This document shows, one piece after another, positions 11,991 to 22,139 of a stretch of DNA of 64,000 nt. A program made the position numbers and the translations under genes. This DNA comes from Pelobates cultripes (taxonomy: Eukaryota; Chordata; Amphibia; Anura; Pelobatidae), in NCBI GenBank assembly GCA_933207985.1, contig OW240915.1, positions 111,926,069 through 111,990,068 of the forward strand, in the 5' to 3' direction. How positions within the stretch are numbered: the stretch's first letter is position 1; each line of letters starts with the position of its first letter. Under the pieces are notes generated by a model. That model made no database searches and was not told the origin of the DNA. It saw only the letters and a program-made list of their open reading frames with translations.

Positions 11991-13466
11991 TTTATATAGA
12001 TCTTACCAAATTCTGACTCTACAATGCATGTTGTCACAGAATCATTGGTCCTATAGGGGTCCAATAAATGGAGACTTCTATATCTCTGTGTATATTGCTT
12101 ATGATAAGATCAAGAAAATCAGCTTTGATTCCAATTATTCATTGTAGCATAATTTTTATGTTCTTAGCTGACAAGAGTAGCCCTTAATCTTAATAGGTCT
12201 TGGAATATTCATCTGATCTCTGTTGTCCCCACATACGGGTCTTTAAAGACACTGGTGTTTATAAATCTCAAACCACCAAATCTATCAACAACCCATAACC
12301 CTGAAATTTTAAGAAAGTGATATGGCTTTTTTGGTTCACCTGCATATGGTGCATGGTGTTCTCGGAGAATATTCACAGCAGCATTTTAGCAGTTAAATTA
12401 ATTTGAAAGGTATTTAGAGTACTTAATATTACTTTATCTCACCACAACTTAATTATATGAATTTCTGTATGTGAGTGAGTGTGCGCACAAAGCATATCTG
12501 TATAGAGTCCGTATGTATGTTTGTGCATGAGGGTTAGTAAAAATATAACAAATAATTTATTGAAACTAGTGCAGGAAGAACAAGAAAATTATTGTTGATA
12601 AATTTGATTAATTAGCATATTTTTCATATTAAATTGACATTTATATTGTTCAACACTATTTAACAGACTATTATATGTGAGTTCAGTAGGTAGTGTTCTT
12701 TAATCATTTTTACTTGGTAAATTTTACTGGCAGCAAATAAAGTTTGACTACTATCTGTTTTGTGCTTTGTTATTATTTTCATGGAAATGATTAATCGATA
12801 TTTCTATAATACCTACAGCACAAAGAAAGATTATCTCGCGCAATACATTATCACTAGATTGATGGATGTTTAAATTACTGCTGTGTAGAAAATGACAAAA
12901 TAAAATGTTTCAAATGTCTTCTGTTTAGAAGTGTCAATGCACAGGATGCAGCTCAATTAAACCAATAAAGAATAAACTGATTTTTACTGTATGGAAAATG
13001 TGGAATCTATATTATTATATGATATACTAAAATTACAGTATTTCCAGTTTAAAGAGAATTACCCAGTCTCTCTATTCTAACAACAAGTCACACAAGAAAA
13101 AGCCACTGATTTGATGTAATTTTAGATGACAGACAGTTGGCATGTAATCACTAGTTGCATCGGCAGAATACTTTTTCCATGCCTTTAAAAATGGACAAAC
13201 AGATAAGCATATTGGGACTAACAATATGTCTCTGAAAATGATTGCTAGCCTTCTGTTAAAAAAAATAATCTCTGTAGAATATGAGATTTATGATCAAGGT
13301 TTCTGAATATTACTGGGAATTGAGAGATTGTAAAATGTAAGTTTTATTAAACTGTTGCATGTTAACATTTGACATTTATTAAATTCTGTTATCATATAAA
13401 TAATGTCATTTTTTAATGCAGATCTACTGATATTGATGGTAGTTACACTATCATTAGGTTATACAC
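11991..13466. other. AT-rich sequence, nothing recognised
   Basis: No coding region, repeat terminus or RNA gene could be supported. Only short stop-rich frames are present. Confidence 0.5.
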
Positions 13467-13822
13467 TTAAAGCTGAACTGTCAGTGTCTGGGGACTTTGC
13501 TGAATTTGCAAAACCTCTGAACAGTGACATCTCGGTTGGAGGTCCAGTGACAGGGGAATGGGGGGGAGGGGCAGGCAAGTAAATGTGAGATTAATTACCT
13601 GAATCTGTTCGTGGGCACCACCATCTTTCTCGCTCTGCTCCTCTTCCACATTTGCGAGAGTTCAGTATTGAGGTCTATGGGGATCCCACAAGACAGCGGG
13701 ATTCTCCATAAACACAGCCAATTCCTTGCAGCCTGTCAGGATTGACTCTTAGACTCTGCCATGAGTCTAGGAAAGTCAGGCAGAGGAGAAGTACAGAGAC
13801 AAAGTAGTCCTTACTTTGTCTC

Positions 13823-14915
13823 TGTAGCGGATGGCCATGGGCTGCCCTGGGACTTGTATTATGTGTAACCTGTATTCGTTTAATTGCTAAATGTCTATGC
13901 AGTAAGGGAATGTATTCGTGTAAAATAGCTAAGTTCTATGTGTAAAATGTATTGGATTCGTCTGAATGTAAGGTAGTTTCATTCCCTTAGTTTGTTCGAA
14001 TGAAACTACCGAACAGTCAGACCTCCCCTGTGTGAAGTGTGCCTTCAATTACCTGTTGCAACATTGTTGCGAATGGGTAATTGACAAGCTGTGTAGCAAT
14101 CATTTGTTCTCAGGGGTGGCCGCCATTCGAGAAACGAACACGTGGCGGCGGCCATCTTAACCTCCCGAACAGCGGTGTTTTGCCGTCGAGTGTCTGGAAC
14201 TCAAAACGGACACTCGATTAGGCGAACACCGCTGAGACCTCCATCAGCCCGGTCCGTTCGGTTCCAAACTACCGAACGGCCCCTTGTTTGGTAGGCATAA
14301 TCAACCGAACGAGGGGATTCAGGCGAACCCTCCCAAGCCTCTATAGCTGGAGGCTTTCAGGTACTGCATTTGCCTTTTCCAGGACCGACTGCAGGGCCCC
14401 ATCGCATGGAGCCCAATTCGGCTAGTTCATCCAGCACGGTCGGTCATTTTATTCCCTCCAGGAAATTCCCGAACCCCTTTTCCGATCTGGGTGATTTTTG
14501 GATATGTTGTTCACCCAGATCATGGCTACCAGGGGATGTATAATTTAAAGGGGTACCCCTAGGTTATGGAGTACATCCAGAAACAGGGGGAATTGCTGTA
14601 CTGGATAAGGGGATTATGATGCCGGCTGAGGGGAGGAGATGTGTGGGAGGTTACCGGGACAGGATTGGCTACTGTATTAATGAATGGAAATCCCTCCCTT
14701 GCATGGGAGCATGCTATATAAGGCACTGTGGAATAAAGGTTGTCAGTTCTGCCCCAGAAACTGTGTGTCGTCCAGTTATTGGGATTGCTGTTGGGATACT
14801 GCTGTGTTATTTTGCCTGCTGGAAACCTTGCCTGTGGATTTACAATTTACTTGTTCCTGAGCCTCACTTGGATTATAAGCGGAGATAGCCTGGGGAATAT
14901 TGTATCTCCGCTACA
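13823..14915 (+). mobile_element. solo LTR, 1093 bp, with intact 5-bp target duplication
   Basis: It begins TGTAGCGGA and ends CTCCGCTACA, giving the TG...CA form with short inverted ends. It is flanked on both sides by GTCTC (13818-13822 and 14916-14920), an intact 5-bp target-site duplication. It is more GC-rich than its surroundings and holds several CCGAAC/CGAAC motifs. A TATA box and an AATAAA signal lie near its 3' part. There is no internal coding region, so this is the product of LTR-LTR recombination. Whether it derives from a retrovirus-like or a Gypsy-type element cannot be told from the LTR alone. The orientation is inferred from the TATA and AATAAA motifs. Confidence 0.85.
14715..14737 (+). 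promoter_or_regulatory. LTR TATA box and polyadenylation signal
   Basis: TATATAA at 14715-14721 is followed by AATAAA at 14732-14737, both within the solo LTR. These are the usual U3/R signals. The spacing is tight, so the AATAAA may lie close to or just before the transcription start. Confidence 0.55.
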
Positions 14916-15111
14916 GTCTCTGTATATCTCTTGGCTGGGTTGGAATTTCAGTTAATTGGCTGAGAACTTAGCTGATTGCTCTCAGCCAATGGGGATTCAC
15001 TTAGCATCTGGTGGCACAAAGGTAGGTAGTGTGACCAGCGAACACTAGGTAAAAAGTCAATCAAGTTAAACAAGGGCACTACTGGCACCATAAGCACTGC
15101 TGTTCCTTTAA

Positions 15112-15713
15112 TTATTTGTGTTCCTAATAATAACAACTATCTTTGTTTGCCTTTGTTTATGATTGAGAAGCAATGAATAAAATTCAATAAATAATTATGA
15201 ACTATTTCTGTTGGGCTGTGAGGCTGTTGGATTAAAGACCCAGGTGAATTTTTGACATAAATGACTCATGCAAGCTTGAAGTACATTTACAAATTAAACC
15301 AAGTAAAAATAGATCGGGGTTAGCTGACAGCAACATCATGAGGGTATGAATCCATGCTGGACAAAAATGTCATATCAAGATTTTCTGGTTGGCAGTGATC
15401 AACGTTTATTTTCTATACCATTTTTAATGGGTCTTAATGTTTTCTGAAACATAACAAACTTTTTATTAAAAGCTTTACATGCTGTGATTTTTGTTGTAAT
15501 ACTAAATCAGAAAACTCACTCTAGTGCATTTCATGACATTTAAGTGCTTATTCACTAAACTCAGAATAGTACTGAATTGGAATCTGAATAGAAACTTTAT
15601 CTGGAAAAATCATAAAATAAAGCCTTGCTATTTTCCTAAATGATGCGTAAGTACAAAAGATAATGTCAACGATTAAAGTATCTTATAGTTATAGTGCCTA
15701 TAGTCCACTAGCA
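15112..15713. other. AT-rich sequence, nothing recognised
   Basis: No gene or repeat end could be supported between the T2-like MITE and the hAT MITE. The last 8 bases (CACTAGCA, 15706-15713) are the hAT target duplication. Confidence 0.5.
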
Positions 15714-15882
15714 CAGTGGTTCCCAACCCAGTCCTCAAGTACCCCTGGATTTAGGGATTACCCAATTGTATCTAAGGTGTTTTTAGAAAAAGAAAAAAAC
15801 CACACACACTTCAGAGATAACAGGATAATCCCTAAATCCTACACTAGTAGGGGGCACATGAGGACTGGGTTTGGAACCCCTG
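15714..15882. mobile_element. hAT-type MITE with 8-bp target duplication
   Basis: This is a 169-bp element with inverted ends of about 32 bp (CAGTGGTTCC... and ...GGAACCCCTG; the inner arms share CCCAGTCCTCA). It is flanked by perfect 8-bp repeats CACTAGCA at 15706-15713 and 15883-15890. An 8-bp duplication and CAG...CTG ends are diagnostic of the hAT superfamily. It has no coding capacity. The plus-strand ORF that runs through it (15663-15971) is incidental. Confidence 0.9.
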
Positions 15883-15904
15883 CACTAGCAACTTCCCTCC
15901 ATTC

Positions 15905-16113
15905 AGTATTAACCATTTATGAACAGTTTAACACTAACGAGAGTCCCTGTCAGTTCATGCTTCCTTATTAGCACTAGCACCACAGTGGGAACACCTGCTG
16001 GGGACTCTCAATTTGCAGTATAGCAATACACATACAGTTTGACACTGAATGGAAGGATGTGCCAAGGGACCCCAAGTACCATAACCACTTTAATGCATAG
16101 AGTGTGCCTTTAA
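15905..16113. mobile_element. T2-like MITE fragment
   Basis: The right end AGTGTGCCTTTAA (to 16113) is the inverse of the TTAAAGGCACACT terminus typical of frog T2-like MITEs. The adjoining CCCCAAGTACCATAACCACTT also fits that family. The left end is not clear and may be lost, so 15905 is approximate. Confidence 0.45.
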
Positions 16114-17446
16114 TTAGCAATATGCATCTGTGTGCTGCTTAGTTTCTCAGTTTTTAAACTATTTTAAAATCTTGGTTACTTGTAAAATGACATGTTGAGA
16201 AAGTAACAGACTAAAAGGTTAGTTCTGTGTTGTTTATTTTTTTTATTTTTTTTTTACTTTTTCTATTATGAGTCTGGACATATGCAAAGTATATTCTTTC
16301 AGGGTTCTATTCAAGGCACATAGGGAGATATGAAACATTTCACAGGGTTAAAAAAAAAATACAATCTATTGGAAATGCTTCCATTTTGCAATCAAGTTGA
16401 CATTTCACCAAAACCTTTTTAGCAAATAAACCCCCAGTGTTTGCCCATGCCTTACAGGTGATTAATGTACTATTTTCATAGGTGGCAGGTCCACTTTATG
16501 TTATTAATGGTTGTTATTTGCTACTGTTGGTTGTTTATAAGTACAGTTAATGAATTTCATTTATGCACAGCATTTAGTAAAATATGATTGCTGGTTATCA
16601 AAATGTAGCCATGCAGGCAAATCTATTATTTAGGTGTATGACTAAGGCCTAGCTGATGTTGACGATGCTTGAAACATGTATGTTTTCAGACAGGTGCTAA
16701 TTTGAGTTTTATTTTTGGTGTGATTCTATATAACTGTAATGTTTTCTAAAAGTAGACATGCAGTTGCAATTTATACATAGTTTGTTTTTTACATCTGCTA
16801 CTTTTTTTTTTATATAACTATTAAGCATCAATCTAAATAGATCTTTGCAATTTTAGGTTAAAGTAGTGGAGGCTAAATTAAATAACATAATAGAATAGTG
16901 GGGTTATTCACTAAACTCTGACAGCCTGTCATTGTCATTCAAAGTTATTTGTAGTTGAGCCAGTCTTTATATGCTGGAAGGCACTGAAAGATTCTTTCAC
17001 ACATAACTTCAGCTTTGTCACATTACCATTGAGTTGGTTTGGCCTAGAGTTCTCCTTTAAACTTTTTTTCATGCTGTTTTCTCTGATATGGTATGATATA
17101 CAGCAGGTAAGAATTTTAAGTGTTTGTAATCGTATCTCAGTTTCAGTGTTCCGTTCTGTTCATGTGCTGTGTTAAGAAGTGAAGAGGTTGATAAAGTGAT
17201 GGTTATTTTTGCAAACTTTTTTTTATTTATTTTAATATTTTAGTATAAGAAAATGATTAGCTATAGTAATAATTCAACATACATGTATAATTCTCACTTA
17301 AAATTAAAAACATTTTGACAATCTTTGTAATGATGTGGAATAGCACAATCAAAATTTAACTGAAGCAGAAAGCAGTAATAATATATAATAATATGTATAG
17401 CTTAAAGAAATACATGCATCATTATTATGACTGGCATGCACACATA
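16114..17446. other. AT-rich sequence, nothing recognised
   Basis: Only short, stop-rich frames and poly-T runs are present. No repeat terminus or gene could be supported. Confidence 0.5.
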
Positions 17447-17638
17447 CACTGATCAGTCATAACATTAAAACTATTGACAGGTGAAGTGAATAACATTGAT
17501 TATATTATTACAATGACACCTGTCAATGGACTGGATACATTAGGCAGCAAGAGAACAGTCAGTTCTTGAATTTAATGTGTGAGAAGCAGGAAAAATGGGC
17601 AAGTGAAAAGATTTGAGTGACTTTGACAAGGTCCAAAT

Positions 17639-19374
17639 TTATTTATCTATAAAATATTTTACCAGGAAAGATACATTAAGATTGTTCTCGTTTTCAAGTA
17701 TGCCCTGGGTCCACAAAACATTGCACTGATACATTAGGGTACGATAAAATACAAAAACAATATTAATACACAACATATCCAAATTTAACATAGAACAGGT
17801 AGGAAATATATAATCAACCATAACACATGCATTCTGTTTTGATGTATGTAGAGAGGGATTTCTTAAAGGATTTTAGACTTGGGGAAGATTTGAAAGTGCG
17901 GGGGAGGTTGTTACATAATTGTGGTGCTCTGTAGGAGAAGGAGGATCAAATCGCTTTCTTTTTGTATTGAAGTAGACTAAATAAAGTGCTGGTACTGGAT
18001 CGGAGGTTGAAGTGGGAACAACTGGGGAAAGCATTTTGTTCAGGTAGAACAGCCGAGGAGAGTATTCTGCTCAGGTAGGGCGGGAGCTTCCCAGAAAAGC
18101 TCTTAAACACAAGGCTGGAAAGATGAAGGGTGCGTCTGGATTCCAGCGACAGCCAGTTTAGCTTTTTTAGCATGTCACAATGGTGGGTCCTGTAATTACA
18201 TTGTAGCACAAATCGGCAGAACGAGTTATACAATGTATTGAGTTTATTAATGTGGGGTTGCGGCGCAGGTGCGTATACTACATCCCCATAATCAATGACT
18301 GGCATCAGCATTTGCTGTACAATATTTTCCTTTACTGTAGGGCTTAGGCAGGATTTGTTTCTGTACAGGGCACCTAGTTTTGGATAAAGTTTAGATGGAT
18401 GTTTTTCTATGTGGAGGCCAAAAGATAGATTGGGGTCTAACAACATACCCAAGTATTTGAAAGAGTGGACTGCGGTCAGTGTGCTATTTGAATTTGTTTT
18501 GATGGATAGGTGGGAATTGTGTAACTTAGGTACTGTTCCAAAGATCATCATGACAGTTTTGTCAGTGTTTAGAAGAGTTTGTTTTTTTGCGATCCACTTT
18601 TCTACCTCTGTAAACTGGTCTTGGAGCACAGCCTCAAGCTGCAGTAGATCGGATTTGCTTGCATAGATTACTGTGTCGTCTGTGTACATGTGTACATTTG
18701 AGGATTTGCAGACCTTTGGCAGATCATTTATAAAAAATTTAAATAAATGAGGACCGAGAATGGAACCTTGGGGAACACCACACGTGACTGGGAGAGGGAG
18801 GGAGTCGCTGTCAGAAATGGACACATATTGCGAGCGATCCGATACATATGATCGAAACCAGGTTAGCGAACAATCACTAATACTTGAATTTTTGAGTTTG
18901 TGCAGTAGAATGTCATGGTCTACTGTGTCAAAGGCCTTTGCAAAATCAAGGAAAATAGCTCCAGTTAGGTCTCCTTGTTCCATGCCAGTTTGGATGTCAT
19001 TGCAAACTTTTAAGAGGGCAGTTGTAGTGGAGTGATTCTGGCGAAAACCCGATTGATCAGGGGTCAGATAGGTTGATTGTTAGTAATACTCACATAGTTG
19101 CGTATGGACACATTTTTCTAAGATTTTTGACAATACTGGGAGTAATAATATTGGGCAATAGTTAGAAACCAAAGTAGTGTCACCACTTTTATGGATAGGC
19201 ACTACTCTTGCAGTCTTCCAAAGTTTGGGTATGTATCCAGACACCAAGGATTTGTTAATTAAGGTTGTGACAGGTTTAGCAATTGCTAGCGCACTGAGCT
19301 TCAACAGACTGTTTTTTTATTTTTAGATTATTAAGGTTTTTTTTAATGACACTAATAGTTACATGTCTAAAAAT
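17639..19374 (-). mobile_element. non-LTR retrotransposon (Rex1/L2/CR1-group LINE), 5'-truncated
   Basis: This is a reverse-strand copy whose 3' end lies at about 17639 (AATAAATT-type tail, with CTTTCCTGGTAAAATATTTT just before it). It extends through the RT ORF to about 19374. The copy at 29190-30955 on the other strand is the same family: protein and 3' UTR match closely, including CTTGAAAACGAGA and TTTCCTGGTAAAATATTTT. It lies inside the Tc1-like fossil. CAAAT occurs at both junctions (near 17634 and 19378), a possible short target duplication. Confidence 0.88.
17946..19304 (-). pseudogene. LINE reverse transcriptase ORF, broken
   Basis: The enzyme copies LINE RNA at a nicked target. The N-terminal block 19080-19304 reads LWKTARVVPIHKSGDTT. 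It is separated by a frame break from an open 345-residue block (17946-18983). That block contains GAIFLDFAKAFDTVDH (RT motif A region), GVPQGSILGPHLFKFFINDL (motif B) and YTDDTVIYAS (motif C; YTDD replaces the usual YADD/FADD). It ends in the conserved C-terminal SFSGKLPPYL. No apurinic endonuclease domain remains. The copy is 5'-truncated and frame-broken, but its RT core is the better preserved of the two in the window. Confidence 0.9.
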
Positions 19375-19741
19375 GAACAAATAGTGATGGCTTGTCGACT
19401 AGAAAAAAGCATCTCTAAAACGGCAAGTCTTGTAGGGTGTTTTCAGGATCCAGTGGTTAGTACCTACCAAAAGTGATGTAAGTAAGGACAATTGGTGAAC
19501 CAGCATCAAAGAAATGGGCACCCAAGGCTCATTGATAAATGTGGGGAGCAAAAGCTAACCCGTCTAGACCAATCACATATAGATAGATAGAAAAGGTGTT
19601 TGAACACAGTGCATTGTGAATTGTGATTTGCTGCATATGGCCGGGTGTGTATAGATTTTTACCTAGAGAAGAAATGGCAGCAGAAGGTACTATGGGAAGA
19701 AAACAGGCACTTTTCTGCTAAGAAACCTTGGGTCCAGGCAG

Positions 19742-20571
19742 CTCTTTATTTGCCGCGAGGCAAACAAGTCATTGGCCCCCAAATTCCCAGGCAAATGCCT
19801 TGTTAGCCACGTGGCAGGCAGCTAGCTGAGCTCCAGGTGGGTGGCGAGGGAGCACTGATTTGTGAGCTCTCCCAGCTTAGCTTCCTCGGGAGCCGCCTGC
19901 ATGGCTGGACCTCAACTCGCCGCCTACCTGCCTGCATGCCTGCCCAAACAGCCCGGCCAGCAGCCCCACTGGACCCCAGGTAAAAAATCCACCAATCTCT
20001 CCCAAAGGTAGGGAGGCAGGGTTGATTTAAATTAAAATAAAAAAAATTGTCTGTGAGTGTTGGGTGGAAATGTGTGTGTTTGTGTGTCTGGCTGTCATTG
20101 TGTGAGTCTGGCTGTTGGTGTGTGTATATCTGTCAGTGTGTGTGTGAGTGAATGAGTGCATGTATGTCTGTCAGTGTGTCTGTCTGTCACTGTGAGTGAC
20201 TCTGTGTCTGAGTGAATGTGTGTGTCTGTCAGTGAATGTGTGTGTGTCTGAATGATTGTGTGTGTCTGTCAGTGTGTGTCAGTGAGTGTGTGTGTCTGGC
20301 AGTGAATGTGTATGTGTGTGTATGTGTGTGTGTGTCTGAGTGATTGTGTATGCCTCTCAGTGTGTGTGTGTGTGTCTGTCAGTAATTGTGTGTGTGTGTT
20401 TGTCAGATTGTGTCAAATCAGTGAGTGTGTGTGTATGTCAGTGTATCTGAAAGTGTGTGTCTGTCAGCCAAATTGTCTGTTAGTCTGTAACAGGAAGAGG
20501 TGTGGTCAAATTTAAATTAGGGGGTGTCCGAGTTCCTCCATGCCTGGTTCAGCACAGGTCCAAACTACAAT
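19742..20571. mobile_element. unidentified insert with 12-bp flanking direct repeats
   Basis: TGGGTCCAGGCA occurs immediately before the insert (19730-19741) and again at its right end (20572-20583). This is exactly where the Tc1-like sequence breaks off and resumes, so it looks like a 12-bp target duplication. The interior is GC-rich at the left (19745-19980), then carries an irregular GT/GTCT tract (about 20045-20470), then a short unique tail. No coding domain was recognised. Its class is unknown; a retroposed sequence is the likeliest reading of a 12-bp duplication. Confidence 0.6.
20049..20466 (+). repeat. GT-rich cryptic microsatellite
   Basis: Irregular TGTGTG runs are interspersed with CTGTCAGTGA-type motifs. 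The open frame 20306-20515 through it (cysteine/valine-rich) is low-complexity and not a gene. Confidence 0.9.
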
Positions 20572-21311
20572 ACTGGGTCCAGGCATTCATAAGGATGTTA
20601 CTTTGACATGTAAGGCCTACCTAGAGATTGTTGCAGTCCAAGTACACCACCTCATGGTGTAGCAGTGGCCACACTGCAAAAATTGTTGAGGCTCCACCTC
20701 ACAAGTTGCACTTAAAGAATCTGCTGCTAATGTATTGGTGCCAGATACCAAGACGGAGGTCTTGTGTAGTCCATGCTTTGATGCATCAGAGCTGTTTTGG
20801 CAGCACAAGGGGGACCTGCATGATATTAGGCAGTTAGCTTTAGTATTGTGGCTGATCAGTGCAATTATGTATATATTTATATATTAAGGTATTTCAGTGG
20901 TTGCATATATGTTTAATGGTGAATGGTTTTGCTTATATAATCAATGTACAGTGAGTGTGTGTGTCTGTCAGTGAATGTGTGTGTGTGTATGTGTGTGTGT
21001 GTGTGTGTCTGAGTGATTGTGTATGCCTCTCAGTGTGTGTGTGTCTGTCAGTTGGTGTGTGTGTGTCTGTCCGTGAGTGAGTGTGTGTCTGCATCATTGT
21101 GTGTATGTTAGTGAGTGTGTGTCTGTCAGTAATTGTGTGTGTCTGTCAGATTGTGTCAAATCAGTGAGTGTGTGTATGTCAGTGTATCTGAAAGTGTGTG
21201 TCTGTCAGCCAAAGTGTCTGTTAGTCTGTAACAGGAAGAGGTGTGGTCAAATTTAAAATAGGGGGTGTCCGAATTCCGCCATGCCTGGTTCAGCACAGAT
21301 CCAAACTACAC

Positions 21312-21610
21312 TACTGGGTCCAGGCATTCATAAGGATGTTACTTTGACATGTAACACCTACCTAGAGATTGTTGCCGTGCACGTACACCACTTCATGGTG
21401 TAGCTGTGGCCACACTGCAAAAAATGTTGAGGCTCCACCTCACAAGTTGCACTTAAAGAATCTGCTGCTAATGTCTTGGTGCCAGATACCAAAGGATACT
21501 TTCAGAGGTCTTGTGTAGTCCATGCTTTGATGCATCAGAGCTGTTTTGGCAGCACAAGGGGGACCTACATGATATTAGGCAGTTAGTTTTAGTATTGTTG
21601 CTGATCAGTG
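21312..21610 (+). mobile_element. duplicated Tc1-like 3' part
   Basis: This is the second copy of the Tc1-like 3' part, including TCTTGGTGCCAGATACCA and the terminal CTGATCAGTG. It keeps the PERF-like segment around ACTTTCAGAGGTCTTGTG that unit 1 has lost, so neither unit is simply derived from the present form of the other. Confidence 0.8.
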
Positions 21611-21664
21611 CAATTATGTATATATGTATATATTAAGGTATTTCAGTGTGTGTATAAGGTTATG

Positions 21665-21666
<2 letters not shown>

Positions 21667-21754
<88 letters not shown>
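21667..21754. repeat. (TA)n microsatellite
   Basis: About 88 bp of nearly pure TA, interrupted once by CATCTA. It lies inside the flank of duplication unit 2, where unit 1 has only a short form. Confidence 0.95.
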
Positions 21755-21757
<3 letters not shown>

Positions 21758-22139
21758 GCATGTATGTTTAATGGTGAATGGCTTTGCTTATATAATCAAT
21801 GTACAGAAGTGATCATGTTTCTCTAAGTTTAAGGTTGGGGTGTTATGAATATTTATGGGAGATTATCATGTCTGTGCATGCATGTGTAATGAAGAGTTTG
21901 TGTTCATGTGTATATATACAGTAATTTATTAATGTATTCATTATTGTTCATTTGGGTATTAAATCTATCAAGTTGTAAGATATGTAAAATATATGTAAAA
22001 TAACAGGTAAAACATGGACCCTAAATAATAGCTTGTCCGAAATAATAATTTAAAAAAAACTTAAAGGAATATACAAATATTATCCCTTATTTAGTTCGTG
22101 CACAGTGTACTGTTCAGCCACACAGGATTTCTGAATATA

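Larger units (their letters stand above)
13467..15111. mobile_element. TTAA-flanked T2-like MITE, split by a solo LTR
   Basis: The left end TTAAAGCTGAACTG (13467) and the right end CTGTTCCTTTAA (to 15111) are in inverted orientation and flanked by TTAA. This resembles the TTAAAGG ends of the T2/piggyBac-like MITEs known from Xenopus. Removing the solo LTR and one copy of its 5-bp duplication leaves an element of about 547 bp without coding capacity. The ends match only partly, so the assignment is moderate. Confidence 0.55.
17447..20861 (+). mobile_element. Tc1-like transposon fossil, split by two insertions
   Basis: The left end CACTGATCAGTCATAACATT (17447) follows TA. The right end GCTGATCAGTG (to 20861) is its inverse. 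The three surviving blocks are 17447-17638, about 19376-19741 and 20572-20861. From knowledge of this widespread fish/frog Tc1 family they align in order with its 5' end, middle and 3' end. Two foreign segments interrupt it: a reverse-strand LINE (17639-19374) and an 830-bp insert (19742-20571). The transposase start near 17595 encodes MGK followed by a stop. Large internal parts are missing, including catalytic positions. The 3' part occurs a second time at about 21312-21610. Confidence 0.8.
20281..21827. repeat. tandem duplication of the GT tract plus Tc1 3' part
   Basis: Unit 1 (about 20281-20949) and unit 2 (about 20950-21810) each hold a GT tract, then GAGGTGTGGTCAAATTTAAA, the insert's tail, and the Tc1 3' part with its terminal repeat. 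Each ends in the flank TATATAATCAATGTACA. Equivalent points such as GGGGGTGTCC lie at 20520 and 21261. The units differ by point changes and by an AT expansion in unit 2. The GT tract sits at both unit starts, so misaligned repair or recombination in it could have made the duplication. Confidence 0.85.

Noticed and set aside
18409..19035. Plus-strand frames of 85 and 91 codons
   Set aside because: Antisense of the LINE reverse transcriptase; no domain of their own.
20306..20515. Open frame rich in Cys/Val
   Set aside because: It is a translation of the GT microsatellite; low complexity, no gene.
21608..21826. Tyr/Ile-rich open frame
   Set aside because: It is a translation of the TA microsatellite.
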